From Variovorax sp. PAMC28562 (lineage in GTDB: Bacteria > Pseudomonadota > Gammaproteobacteria > Burkholderiales > Burkholderiaceae_C): a stretch of DNA of 64,000 nt. The translations under genes and the position numbers were made by a program. The notes under the pieces are model-generated. The model was not told where the DNA came from. It saw nothing but the letters and a program-made list of their open reading frames with translations, and ran no database searches. The first letter of the stretch is position 1. Each line of letters starts with the position of its first letter. Where the stretch lies: contig NZ_CP060296.1 in the NCBI RefSeq assembly GCF_014303735.1, forward strand, positions 3,111,501 through 3,175,500, read 5' to 3'. Shown piece after piece: positions 27,458-36,542 of the stretch.

Positions 27458-28207
27458 TCATTCGGGCGTCGTCTGGCTGGCGACGACGAAGCAGCTGCCT
27501 TCTTGTCGCGCGATGGTCACGACCATTTCCTCGGTGCCACGACGGAACACCAGCGCCGAGCGCGTGCCGGCCTCCACGGTGCGGTCTTGCAGCAGCGCCC
27601 AACCGAGCAGCACCATGCGCTCGCGGAGATACAGCCCATTGGTCTCGACGCTCATCCCGTTGGTCAGCATGATGGTGCGGTTGCGTTGTCCGGGATCGAA
27701 CGAGAGCGTGTCCGACACCACCTGGGAGCCGGGCGGCCGCGGGAAGCCCTTGCCAATGCGCTCGGTGCGCTCCTGCTCGCTCGGGCCGCCTTCTTCGTAC
27801 AGCGCGGCGCTCGCCAGCCGGCCGAGTGTCTTGCCCGGCGTACCGCGCAACTGAACCGTCACCTGATAGATGCCCATCCGCGCCCCGAGCACGCGCACCT
27901 CGCCGACCTGGCTCGCGGCGTAGCCGACCTTGTCCTTGAACCACGTCTCGTACCAGCGCACGACCTCGGCCACCGAAGCATCGGTTTCGAAGCCGCGAAT
28001 CTGCATCGGCACCGTGTTCTGCTCGATGTACTGCGCGATCCAGTAGCTCCTGGCATCGGGCGGTGGCGGCACCAGCGGCCAGTCGCGTTGCGGTGCAGCG
28101 GCCCAGCTCGCAGTCGCTGCGAGCCACAGCGCCACGGCGCCGATGAAGGCGGCGACGCGAATGCGTTGCGAAGCGTGCTGCAGAGCGAACGGCGGTGCGG
28201 CGTTCAC
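27458..28207 (-). CDS. secreted protein of unknown function in the tad operon
   Basis: The product has 249 residues. The GTG at 28207 overlaps the stop of the preceding TadE-like gene (GTGA), which fixes the start. A signal peptide is likely (FIGAVALWLAATASWA, cleaved near residue 37). The mature part has the pattern YWIAQYIEQNTVPMQIRGFE and VVRWYETWFKDKVGYAASQV, then a beta-rich domain. I do not recognise the family. The operon position and export signal suggest a periplasmic pilus accessory factor, perhaps in the role of CpaD/RcpB, but no similarity supports that. Confidence 0.7.
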   Translation of the reverse strand: MNAAPPFALQHASQRIRVAAFIGAVALWLAATASWAAAPQRDWPLVPPPPDARSYWIAQYIEQNTVPMQIRGFETDASVAEVVRWYETWFKDKVGYAASQVGEVRVLGARMGIYQVTVQLRGTPGKTLGRLASAALYEEGGPSEQERTERIGKGFPRPPGSQVVSDTLSFDPGQRNRTIMLTNGMSVETNGLYLRERMVLLGWALLQDRTVEAGTRSALVFRRGTEEMVVTIARQEGSCFVVASQTTPE

Positions 28208-29178
28208 GGCAGCGTGTTGACCACGGGTGTCGGCGGAAACGCGCGGTAGTAGCGGAACTTGTCCTTGGGGCTGCCGCCATCGGCATCGGCACCACCGCCC
28301 GTCTCGGTGGTCGCCTGCGGTGTGATGCGCTCGAAGCGGTCGAGAGGCGTCTTCTCGATCGCATCGCCCGGCGTCAGGCCGAAGGTGAGGTTCGCATTCT
28401 TGAAGCCGGGATAGACCTGGCTGATCGCGTATGCGGACTGATGCAGTCCGCTGCGCAGTTGTTGATAGAACACGCTGTCGGTCAGCTTGAGCGGCACCAG
28501 GCCCTGGATCTTCTTTTCTTCGCGGTTGGTGCCGCCGGCGTTCCACGCTTCGGTCAGCATCGTGACCTGCTCGGTCATCTCGATCTGCGGCATGAGCGTG
28601 AAAGACGCATTGGTCTGCGTCACGTCGACCTGATTGCGCAGGTAGCCGCCGCTCACGAAAGTAAATTTGCCGAGCGACTGCGTGATGATGTTGTTGCCCA
28701 GCGCGTTCTGCGCCACCCGGATGGTGTCCCACAGCGTGTCGCTGGCGTTGAGCAGCGAGGGCAGGGTGGCCGCACTCGTGGTGGCCACCACGCGCGTGGT
28801 GCGCGCATCGATGGCCGGCAGCGTCGGCTCGAACTCCGCGATGTCCGCCGCATGAATGGTGGCGCCCGCGGTCGCGCGATCTCTGAAGATATGACGGCGC
28901 AGGTCGCGGGTCACCTCGTCGTCGGATTTCTTGATGGCACCCGACGCACCCTTGGCCTCGGCCGCGTCGATCGCGTTGGTGCCCGGCATCCACACCGTGC
29001 GTTGCCATGCCAGCAGCTTGGCGGCGGCCACGGTCTGCTGGCGCTTGGTGCCGTATTCGGCAATGGCCGGGATCGCTGCGAGCGCGATGGCGGCAAAGCT
29101 GATCACGAGCAGGGTTTCGGTCATCGCATGCCCCTGCATGCGTGCGGCGCGGTGTGGGGGCACGGGTGCGGTCTTCAT
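28204..29178 (-). CDS. TadE-like pseudopilin protein with large C-terminal domain
   Basis: The product has 324 residues. After a basic head comes MQGHAMTETLLVISFAAIAL, a TadE-type helix with Gly followed by Glu at +5. The rest is a periplasmic domain with no known motif. The start codon overlaps the stop of the TadG-like gene by one base (TGATG), and the stop overlaps the next gene. TadE-like proteins are minor pseudopilins needed for Flp fibre assembly. Confidence 0.72.
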   Translation of the reverse strand: MKTAPVPPHRAARMQGHAMTETLLVISFAAIALAAIPAIAEYGTKRQQTVAAAKLLAWQRTVWMPGTNAIDAAEAKGASGAIKKSDDEVTRDLRRHIFRDRATAGATIHAADIAEFEPTLPAIDARTTRVVATTSAATLPSLLNASDTLWDTIRVAQNALGNNIITQSLGKFTFVSGGYLRNQVDVTQTNASFTLMPQIEMTEQVTMLTEAWNAGGTNREEKKIQGLVPLKLTDSVFYQQLRSGLHQSAYAISQVYPGFKNANLTFGLTPGDAIEKTPLDRFERITPQATTETGGGADADGGSPKDKFRYYRAFPPTPVVNTLP

Positions 29179-31091
29179 CAGTCGCCGCTGTCTGGTTCGG
29201 CCGCGGCACCGATCGCCGCGCCACCCATGGCGATGGCCCGTGCCCACAACGATGGCTCGACGTTGTGCACGTGCCAGTACGGGCTGAAGAGGCTCCGGTG
29301 CTCGATGTAGCCGCCGGCAAAACCCACGTTGAATTTTCCGATTTGCGGTGGATCGTCGGCAGAAAAGTCGCGCCGGGCCCAACGGTCTTGCGGCCGCCTG
29401 AAGTACACCTGCGAGGTCGACACCGCCTTGATGTAGTCGCCCCCGAAGTTGTCCTTGAGCCCCGCACGAGAACCCTCGGTTGCATCGCCGAAGCCGGCCA
29501 CCTCCCCGGTGCGGATGCGCTCGGCGCCCTTTTGCACGACCAGGGTGAGGGCCGGGCCCTTGTCGGTGTTCTTGCCCCACTTCAGAGGGTTCTTGCCCTT
29601 GAAGCCGTTCTCGCCCAACCAGTTGTCCGACTCGTGGGCGACCATCGGCTCGTGCGCCTTGACGTCGATGAAGCGTGGCATCGACCAGTCCTGCGTGAGG
29701 TTGGTGCCGATGCTGGTGCGTGGGCCGTAGTGCAGCTTGGCATCGAACTGAAGCACTGGCCAGGCGCCGGGCAGGATGCCGCCGTTGCGGTTGCCCGCAG
29801 CGCGCTCGAACGAGCCGCGGACCATGTAGGCGCTGTCGCCGATGGTGTCGTTCAGCCCGCCGTAGTCGCGCGCTTCGGTCGCAAAGGTATCGAGGGTCAG
29901 GCGTTGGCCTTCCCAACTCTTCATCACGTTGGGACCACCCGCCGCGGCGGCGCCGGCGCCGAGTCCGAAGCGACCGCGTGCGATGTCGCTCGCGCCGCCG
30001 ATGAGGTCGGTGTAGAGCAAGCCGATCGGCAGGCGTATCTCGATGGCGTCGGCCGACTGCCACCGGATGCGGCCCGGTCGTCCACCGAGAATGCCCCGGT
30101 CGGCCACCAGTTCGGTCCCGCCGTTCCAGTCGACCAGCCCGCTGATGACGCTGCCCGCCAGATTGGCGAACCCGGGCGGCGTCACCGGGAAATTGCTGAC
30201 GATGCCTTTGAGCGAACCCGCGACGCCGGAGCCGATCCACGTCGCCCAGTCGGGCAGAAAGCGGCGCTTCTTGGTCCAGTCGTCGCGCGTCGCTTGCGCG
30301 GCATGGGCGAAGCGCAGCACCTCGTTGTAGTCGTCCTCGTCGAACGGCCCGCGCGCCGACTGGTGATAGCTCTTCAGGTACAGGCCGAGGTCGGCGACGA
30401 ACTTGGTCGCGAGGATGGCAGTCTCGCCCGGCGGCACGGTGGCGTCCGGGTCGTTGGCGCGAAGCACGTCGACGATGACCTGCGGCAGTTGCGCGGCCGT
30501 GCTGGCGAGCATCGCGACCTGGCTTGCGGAGATGCCCTGGTTCAGGATGCGCAGCACGTCGACGCCGATCTGCAGCGGCTTGGACGCTGGCTCCACGAAG
30601 CCTGCAATGCGATCGGCGGTGCGTTGCAGCCGCTGTGCCTGACCCAAGTTGACGACCCACCTGGCTATGAAGATCAGGTCAAAGGGTGGCGGCGTGCGGG
30701 CAGCAGTTTGAAGATTTTTCAACCCCTCGAAGCCCTTGGCGATCACACGACCTTCCTGGATGTTGGCCGCGCTGGTGATGAAAGCGCCCATCGAGGTCTG
30801 CACGCTGGCCAGCGTCGCGATGCTGGCCTCGTTGGCCGCCATCGCGCGGTTGGTGTACGCAAGGTAGTTGAGGCTGCGGGCGGTGAGCACGCTGGCGCTG
30901 TAGGTGGTCGCGTCGGCCGTGTTCTGCAGCTTCATTTTTTCGCGCGTCGCAGTGGCCGTGTTGTAGACCACCAGGATGCTCAAGAAAACGATCGGCAACA
31001 TCGCCACGATGAAGACGATGGCCTGGCCGGCCTGCCGACCCGGATGTCGATGCCGACCCGTCTGATGCTTCGGCATGTTCGGGCGGGTCAT
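29178..31091 (-). CDS. tadG: TadG-like pilus assembly protein
   Basis: The product has 637 residues. The N-terminus has RQAGQAIVFIVAMLPIVFLS at about residues 19-38, the Tad/TadG-like membrane helix. It is followed by KMKLQNTADATTYSASV, the usual context in TadG proteins. The long remainder is predicted to lie in the periplasm. It is the second gene of the operon, 30 bases after the Flp pilin. TadG members often carry a von Willebrand-type domain; none could be recognised here. Confidence 0.8.
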   Translation of the reverse strand: MTRPNMPKHQTGRHRHPGRQAGQAIVFIVAMLPIVFLSILVVYNTATATREKMKLQNTADATTYSASVLTARSLNYLAYTNRAMAANEASIATLASVQTSMGAFITSAANIQEGRVIAKGFEGLKNLQTAARTPPPFDLIFIARWVVNLGQAQRLQRTADRIAGFVEPASKPLQIGVDVLRILNQGISASQVAMLASTAAQLPQVIVDVLRANDPDATVPPGETAILATKFVADLGLYLKSYHQSARGPFDEDDYNEVLRFAHAAQATRDDWTKKRRFLPDWATWIGSGVAGSLKGIVSNFPVTPPGFANLAGSVISGLVDWNGGTELVADRGILGGRPGRIRWQSADAIEIRLPIGLLYTDLIGGASDIARGRFGLGAGAAAAGGPNVMKSWEGQRLTLDTFATEARDYGGLNDTIGDSAYMVRGSFERAAGNRNGGILPGAWPVLQFDAKLHYGPRTSIGTNLTQDWSMPRFIDVKAHEPMVAHESDNWLGENGFKGKNPLKWGKNTDKGPALTLVVQKGAERIRTGEVAGFGDATEGSRAGLKDNFGGDYIKAVSTSQVYFRRPQDRWARRDFSADDPPQIGKFNVGFAGGYIEHRSLFSPYWHVHNVEPSLWARAIAMGGAAIGAAAEPDSGD

Positions 31092-31121
31092 CGGCGCGAG
31101 CGCGGGATGTTTGGCGCCTGG

Positions 31122-31427
31122 TTACTTGGCGCCGTCCGCCGCGCCCTTGGTGTAGGTGCTCATGTTGTAGTTCACATCGGCGTTGGTGGAGCCCTTGCCG
31201 GCGGCGGTCTGCGCCTTGGTCACCTCGGCCGAGCCGGTCTTGCCGCCGACCTCCTGCGACATGCCTGCCACCTGGTTGCGCAGCGTCTGCCCGAAGAAGC
31301 TGAACACCGCGATCGCAGAGATGGCGATCAGCCCGAGGATCACGAGGTACTCGGTCATGCCCTGGCCCTTGACCTTGATCTTCGAGACGATGTGGCGGCG
31401 AACCTGGCTCAGACGTTGGGTATTCAT
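31122..31427 (-). CDS. flp: Flp family type IVb pilin
   Basis: The product has 101 residues. It has a basic leader of about 22 residues, then KGQGMTEYLVILGLIAISAI. Cleavage after Gly leaves Glu at +5 and Tyr at +6, the Flp signature. The mature pilin has one hydrophobic helix and a Lys/Ser/Ala-rich tail. AGGAGC precedes the ATG at 31427. It is the first gene of the tad operon and is probably its major subunit. The 200 bases upstream should hold the operon promoter; I could not define it. Confidence 0.93.
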   Translation of the reverse strand: MNTQRLSQVRRHIVSKIKVKGQGMTEYLVILGLIAISAIAVFSFFGQTLRNQVAGMSQEVGGKTGSAEVTKAQTAAGKGSTNADVNYNMSTYTKGAADGAK

Positions 31428-31630
31428 GGAAGCTCCTGTGAAAGACATGATGAAGACACCCTGCAAGGCGATTCCGATGGCGTTCAGGCCATGGTTTGCA
31501 GGGCACGCGAATCGAGTCTATGAAGGGGCTTCAGGGACGTTCTGTAGGTTTCTCGCCAACCCCGATACAAAACCGTCGTCAGGTGTAAGTCAGTGTTAAC
31601 GAATTGTTGCCTGAGGCTCCGCGCTCGGGT

Positions 31631-32578
31631 TTACAAACCGTCTTCGGCCAGGGCGCCCGAGAACCGGAGATGACTCTGCCGACGGAATTCGCTCGGTGTC
31701 ACGCCTTTGAGGGCAAGAAACTGGCGGTTGAAGTTCGCGACGTTGTTGAAGCCCGCGGCATAGCAGATCGACGTCACGTATCGATTGGTCTGCATCAGCA
31801 GTTGGCAGGCGTGCGTGACCCGCATCTGGTTCACATAGCCCGGAAAACTGGTGCCCGTGGAGCGCTTGAAGAGCCTGCCGAAGCGGCCCGTATTCATGCC
31901 GAGTTCGGCTGCCACGATGGCCACGGTCAGCGGTGCCGCCGGGTCGGTGGCGATGCGGGCAACCAGTCCCTGGATCGCTTGCAGATCGCAGTCGCTGGCG
32001 TCGTCCGAGTTGGCGCTCGACAGCAGGCGGTAGTCGGTGCACCCCGACAGCTCGATGAGAAGGTCGCAAAAGAGTCGAAATCGCTTGAGGCCATGCGTCG
32101 CCTTGATGGCGAGCCAGCTTTGCTCCGCAGCTTCAGCCATGCCGAAGAACTCGATGCCGTGGCAGGCACGCTTGAGCATGCGTGCCGTCTCGTGCAGTTC
32201 AGGAAAGGTCTCGGCCCCCATCAAGATCGTGTCCGGTGAAAACTGGATCGCCAGGTCGCGTCGTGCCACGCCGGCAGCAGGTGCGTCGAGCGAAATCCAA
32301 TTGTGTGGCAACCCGGAGCCGCACAGCACCAGATGACCCGGCTCGAAGGTGCCGATCCAGTCGCCCACGAATGCTTTGCCGGATGTCGCGACGATCAGGT
32401 GCAGCTCGAAAACGTCGTGAGAATGCCATCGCGCCAAAGGCGTCGGAAAGCCGTGTTCGATGCATCGCACCAGGCCCGCGGCGTTCGGTGCTTCGTAGCC
32501 CAACTCGAGCAGCCTGGAGGATTCCAGTTCGATTTCAGGAAGGCGCTTTCGGGCGGGTCGCCGATGAGGAAATAGCAT
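31631..32578 (-). CDS. AraC-family transcriptional regulator
   Basis: The product has 315 residues. The N-terminal cupin-like sensing domain includes RWHSHDVFELHLIV and PGHLVLCGSGLPHNWIS. The C-terminal double helix-turn-helix contains MNTGRFGRLFKRSTGTSFPG and SICYAAGFNNVANFNRQFLA. The ATG at 32578 gives the natural start MLFPHRRPARKRLP. It lies downstream of the ABC permease on the same strand with a 245-base gap, so it is a separate unit but a candidate regulator of that operon. Confidence 0.88.
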   Translation of the reverse strand: MLFPHRRPARKRLPEIELESSRLLELGYEAPNAAGLVRCIEHGFPTPLARWHSHDVFELHLIVATSGKAFVGDWIGTFEPGHLVLCGSGLPHNWISLDAPAAGVARRDLAIQFSPDTILMGAETFPELHETARMLKRACHGIEFFGMAEAAEQSWLAIKATHGLKRFRLFCDLLIELSGCTDYRLLSSANSDDASDCDLQAIQGLVARIATDPAAPLTVAIVAAELGMNTGRFGRLFKRSTGTSFPGYVNQMRVTHACQLLMQTNRYVTSICYAAGFNNVANFNRQFLALKGVTPSEFRRQSHLRFSGALAEDGL

Positions 32579-32797
32579 GTGTGCGTAGCCGCCCTGTTCG
32601 ATGCAGTGGTCACACCTTAAGCGTGTCGCGTGCAGCGCACCATGCGCTATGCCGCAGTTGGCGTGCCATATGTGCGAACGGGTCAGGTTGCCTAGACAGG
32701 TGCAGCCTAGACCTCTCTCATGACAGGAAGGTACACGACCGCGCTGGTCGCAGGCCGGGAGCCGCCGGTTGCGCGAAAGGCGCAATGCGTGTTAACT

Positions 32798-32815
32798 CGC
32801 GCGCGCCGCGCGCGC
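32798..32815. other. alternating GC tract after the permease gene
   Basis: An uninterrupted run of alternating C and G (with one CC step) lies 8 bases after the end of the permease gene. It could fold as a GC hairpin and slow transcription, or adopt a left-handed helix. There is no T run, so a normal intrinsic terminator is not supported. Confidence 0.3.
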
Positions 32816-32823
32816 CTCTCTTG

Positions 32824-33870
32824 TCAGTGCCCGCCCGGCATCACCATGCGATGGCGGAGCTGATCGGCAACGACCGCGACGATCAGCAATGCGCCGAGCA
32901 CCACCATCTGCAGGTACGAGCCGACGCTGGCCAGGTTCATGCCGTTCTGCACCAGGCCGATGAAGATCGCGCCCATCACCACGTTGGGCACGCGGCCGAT
33001 GCCGCCACGCAGGCTGACGCCGGCGATCACGCAGGCCGCGATCGACTCGAGCGCCACCGTGCCGCCCAGATTGGCTTCACCGGTTTCGACGCGGGCCGTG
33101 AGCAGCAGTCCGCTGACCGCAGCGAGGCCGGCGCACAGCAGATAGGCGACGAGCAAGACACGACGCGTGTCGATGCCCGAGAGCGCCGCCGCCTTGGCAT
33201 TGCCACCAACCGCCAGCAGGTGCGTGCCGGTCGGCGTGCGGCCCATGAGGATGCCGATGCCGGCAACGCACACGGCCGTCACCAGAATCGGTATCGGGAT
33301 GCCGAGCAGCGTGCCGAAGCCGAACAGGTCGCTGAACTCGCTTGGCAAGCCCGACACCGGCACGCCACCCGTCAAGAACAGCGCGATGCCGAAGCCGATC
33401 GACTGCACGCCGAGCGTCACGATAAAAGGCGATACGCCGATGAAGGCGATGCCGATGCCGTTGACCAATCCGACCGTGAGGCCGGCGAGCATGCCGCACA
33501 GGCAGCCGACGATGACGACGACCCAGGTTGCGTCGGGCAACGCCACGCCCAGGCTTTGCATCGCCATCGCCGACACCACGGAGGTGATCGCCATGACGGT
33601 GCCGACCGACAGATCGAAACCACCGGTGACGAGCGCCAGCATCTGGCCGAGCGACACGAGGATGAGATAGACCGACTGGCGCAGCAGATTGACCAGGTTC
33701 TGGACGGTGAGGAACTGGTCCGACAGCGTACTGAACACGACGAAGGCGATCGCAAGCATGAAGGGCAACACACCCAGCCGCAGGAACATGCTGCGCAACA
33801 TTCCAAGAACGCGGTGCGAAACGCCGGAGGCACGTGGGGTTGCCGCCGCGACGGCAGGACTCGGATTCAT
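32824..33870 (-). CDS. ABC transporter permease (RbsC/ribose type)
   Basis: The product has 348 residues and about 8-10 hydrophobic segments. It belongs to the RbsC-like branched-chain/sugar permease family; typical stretches are GQMLALVTGGFDLSVGTVMA and GGIGRVPNVVMGAIFIGLVQ. It overlaps the ATPase gene by 4 bases. With the ATPase and TorT-like binding protein it forms a full importer whose genes are joined to pxp and biotin carboxylase genes. Confidence 0.92.
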   Translation of the reverse strand: MNPSPAVAAATPRASGVSHRVLGMLRSMFLRLGVLPFMLAIAFVVFSTLSDQFLTVQNLVNLLRQSVYLILVSLGQMLALVTGGFDLSVGTVMAITSVVSAMAMQSLGVALPDATWVVVIVGCLCGMLAGLTVGLVNGIGIAFIGVSPFIVTLGVQSIGFGIALFLTGGVPVSGLPSEFSDLFGFGTLLGIPIPILVTAVCVAGIGILMGRTPTGTHLLAVGGNAKAAALSGIDTRRVLLVAYLLCAGLAAVSGLLLTARVETGEANLGGTVALESIAACVIAGVSLRGGIGRVPNVVMGAIFIGLVQNGMNLASVGSYLQMVVLGALLIVAVVADQLRHRMVMPGGH

Positions 33871-35378
33871 GACTTGCTTTCGTTGGAGCCGAAAAACAGA
33901 TTGAGCACACGCGACTCATTGATCGCTTCGCCCTGCAGCTCGCCAGCGATCTCGCCGCGGCACATTACATAGACGCGGTGACTCAGGTGCAGCACCTCGG
34001 GCAAGTCCGACGAGATCACGACCACGGCCGCACCGCCTTCGCACAGGCTCTGGATCACCTTGTAGAGCGCGCTGCGCGTGCCGACATCGACACCGACCGT
34101 CGGCTCGTCGAAGACGTACAGGGCAGCCTCTCGCGTCATGCCCTTGCCGAAGAGCACCTTCTGCTGGTTGCCGCCCGAAAGCAGCGCGACCGGCCGGTCG
34201 AGGTTGCGCGGCGCCAGCTCGACTCGCGCTGCGGCATCGGACGAGAGCTTGCGCGCGAGCCGCTTGCGCAGCCAGCCACCGTGCCCGCGCAGCGGTCCGC
34301 TCACCAGCGGCAGCGTGATGTTGGCGTGCGAGGTAAAGCCGAGCACCAGGCCTTCGGCCTTGCGGTCGGGGGGCAGATAGAAGAGGCCTTCATCGAGCAA
34401 CTTGCGCACGGTGGCGCCGGTACGTTCCTGGCCTTTGAAGGTGACCTTGCCTTCGCTCACTGCATCGAGCCCGTAGATGGCGCGGAACAGTTCCGACTTG
34501 CCACAGCCCACGAGGCCGGCCAGCCCGACCACTTCGCCGCGCCGCACCACGAGGCTCGCATTGCGCACGCCGTTGGGCGAGCTCAGGCCTTCGACTTTCA
34601 GCACCACATCGCCGGGCCGGTTGGCGATGTGCGGATAGATCTGCTCGATGGCACGGCCACTCATCAGTTCGATGAGCTGGTCGGCGTTGGTCGCGGCGGC
34701 ATCGACGGTCGTGATCTTCCGGCCGTCGCGCAGCACCGTGATGCGGTCGGCGATCTGCGCGATCTCCTGAATGCGATGCGAGATATAGACGATGCCCACG
34801 CCGCGGGCCTTGAGCCGCGCGACGAGCTCGAAGAGGCGCTGCGTTTCCTTGTCGGTGAGCGAGGCGGTCGGCTCGTCGAGGATGAGCACGGAGACATCGC
34901 CGCGCAGGCCCTTGGCGATCTCGACCATCTGCTGCTGTGCGCGCGTGAGGCCTGACACCGGCGCGGTGGGGTCGATCTCGAAACCGAGGTCGGCCAGCAT
35001 GGTTTTCGCACGCTCGCGCACGGCGTTGCGGTCGAGCAGGCCGCCCTTGCGCGGCTCGTCGCCCAGGCTCAGGTTCTGTGCAACGGAGAGAGTCGGGATG
35101 AGCGAGAACTCCTGGAACACCGCACTGATGCCGAGCCGCCGCGCGTCGTGCACGTTCGAGAATTTGACGAACTCGCCGTGCAGGCGGATCTCACCACCCG
35201 TCGGCGTGTTGGCGCCGGCGAGCAATGAGATCAGCGTCGACTTGCCGGCTCCGTTTTCACCGAAGAGCACATGCACTTCGCCTGCGCGCAGCTCGAAGTC
35301 GACATCGTCGAGCGCGAGCACGCCGGGGTAGCGCTTGCTGAGCGCCACCGTCTGCAGCAGCGGGACGGCGGCACTCAT
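33867..35378 (-). CDS. ABC transporter ATP-binding protein, duplicated (RbsA type)
   Basis: The product has 503 residues with two ATPase domains, as in sugar importers of the RbsA family. The first has Walker A GENGAGKSTLISLL (near residue 40) and Walker B VLILDEPTASL. The second has a degenerate Walker A, GLVGCGKSELFRAIYG, and the signature LSGGNQQKVLFGK. The ATG at 35378 is preferred; a GTG at 35390 is possible. The gene is coupled to the permease gene and follows the binding-protein gene by 31 bases. Confidence 0.93.
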   Translation of the reverse strand: MSAAVPLLQTVALSKRYPGVLALDDVDFELRAGEVHVLFGENGAGKSTLISLLAGANTPTGGEIRLHGEFVKFSNVHDARRLGISAVFQEFSLIPTLSVAQNLSLGDEPRKGGLLDRNAVRERAKTMLADLGFEIDPTAPVSGLTRAQQQMVEIAKGLRGDVSVLILDEPTASLTDKETQRLFELVARLKARGVGIVYISHRIQEIAQIADRITVLRDGRKITTVDAAATNADQLIELMSGRAIEQIYPHIANRPGDVVLKVEGLSSPNGVRNASLVVRRGEVVGLAGLVGCGKSELFRAIYGLDAVSEGKVTFKGQERTGATVRKLLDEGLFYLPPDRKAEGLVLGFTSHANITLPLVSGPLRGHGGWLRKRLARKLSSDAAARVELAPRNLDRPVALLSGGNQQKVLFGKGMTREAALYVFDEPTVGVDVGTRSALYKVIQSLCEGGAAVVVISSDLPEVLHLSHRVYVMCRGEIAGELQGEAINESRVLNLFFGSNESKS

Positions 35379-35409
35379 CGCGCGGGTCACGAAGCCAGCA
35401 GAGCCGGGC

Positions 35410-36495
35410 TCACTTGACTTCGAACACCGGCTTGAAGCTGGCAGGCGGCAGGATGTCGTCGAGCTTCACCGTCTTGATGTTCGCGCTGTCCACCACGAAG
35501 ATCTTCGGGCCGACATGCTTGGTCACTTCCTTGCCTTCGAGAAGGCGCACTGCCTGGTCGACCGCGATGCGGCCCTGGATGACCATCGAGTCGGCCGGCG
35601 AGGCGACGATGCGGCCCTTCTGGATGCCTTCGTAGACGCCTGGCGTCATGTAGAACGAGAGCACCTTCACCTTCTTGTCGAGGTTGCGCGAACGCAGTAC
35701 GCCGGTGGCCGCTTCGGCGGTGACCGCGGTGCCGGCCACGTAAGAGAGGTCGGGGTTGGCCTGCAGCGCGTCTTCGACCAGCTTCGACTGGACTTCCTTG
35801 CCGGTGTCGCCGTACTTGGGGTCGAGCACCACCACGGCGCTGCCCTTGACTGCGTCCATGAAGCCCTTGTTCGCGGCTTCGACCCAGCTGGCGCCGGCAG
35901 GGCCGGGGAACCAGCCGACCTTGACCGAGGGCGAGCCGGCCGGGTGCTTCTTGGCGAGGTATTCGCCGGTGCTCTGGCCCATCGTGTAGAACGAAACGAG
36001 CGACTTGGCCGAGATGTCCGGCGAGTTGATGCCGTTGACCAGGTCGATCACCGGCACCTTCTTGGCCGCGGTCGCCTTGATGACGTTGTTCAGCCCATCG
36101 CCGGAGATCGCGCCGATGATCACTGCGTTAGCGCCGCGTGAAACGCAGTCTTCGATCTGCGAGACCTGCTTGCTCAGGTTGGTGTAGCCGCCGGCGTCTG
36201 CCACCTGCAGCTTCACGCCCTGGCGCTTGGCTTCTTCGATGACGCCGTAGTCGACACCCAGCCAGTACGCATCTTTCATGTGCGGGAACGACACGCAGAT
36301 GTCCCACTTCTTCGAGGCCTTGGCGAGCGGCTTGTAGTCGATAGGCGACTTCTTGCCGTCGGCCGCGAAGGCCGGCTCGGTGGACTCGGCTTTGTAGGGA
36401 AACCAGTCTGCCGCCGAAGCGGTGCCGTGCCACATGGTGGCGGTGGCCATGAGGGAGCTGACGAGCAGCGAGACGCGCAGGGATGAACGGTTCAT
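35410..36495 (-). CDS. TorT-like periplasmic substrate-binding protein
   Basis: The product has 361 residues with a signal peptide (residues 1-28, ending GTASA). The mature protein matches E. coli TorT as I remember it: KWDICVSFPHMKDAYWLGVD and AGGYTNLSKQVSQIEDC correspond to TorT segments, as does VVAGTA-like VAGTAVTAEAATGVL. TorT senses trimethylamine N-oxide with the kinase TorS. Here no TorS is present and the next genes encode an ABC ATPase and permease, so transport is the likely role. The ligand is unknown. Confidence 0.85.
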   Translation of the reverse strand: MNRSSLRVSLLVSSLMATATMWHGTASAADWFPYKAESTEPAFAADGKKSPIDYKPLAKASKKWDICVSFPHMKDAYWLGVDYGVIEEAKRQGVKLQVADAGGYTNLSKQVSQIEDCVSRGANAVIIGAISGDGLNNVIKATAAKKVPVIDLVNGINSPDISAKSLVSFYTMGQSTGEYLAKKHPAGSPSVKVGWFPGPAGASWVEAANKGFMDAVKGSAVVVLDPKYGDTGKEVQSKLVEDALQANPDLSYVAGTAVTAEAATGVLRSRNLDKKVKVLSFYMTPGVYEGIQKGRIVASPADSMVIQGRIAVDQAVRLLEGKEVTKHVGPKIFVVDSANIKTVKLDDILPPASFKPVFEVK

Positions 36496-36542
36496 GGTGG
36501 ATGCCTTGGATGGATGAAAAGAAACGCTGGGAAAAAAGTGGT

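Noticed and set aside
29142..31523. Plus-strand open frame of 793 codons opposite the TadG-like and Flp genes
   Set aside because: It spans two real genes with clear motifs on the other strand and has no domain of its own.
35410..36495. A TMAO respiration locus
   Set aside because: Only the TorT-like protein fits; no torS, torR, torC or torA genes are present and the neighbours form an ABC importer.
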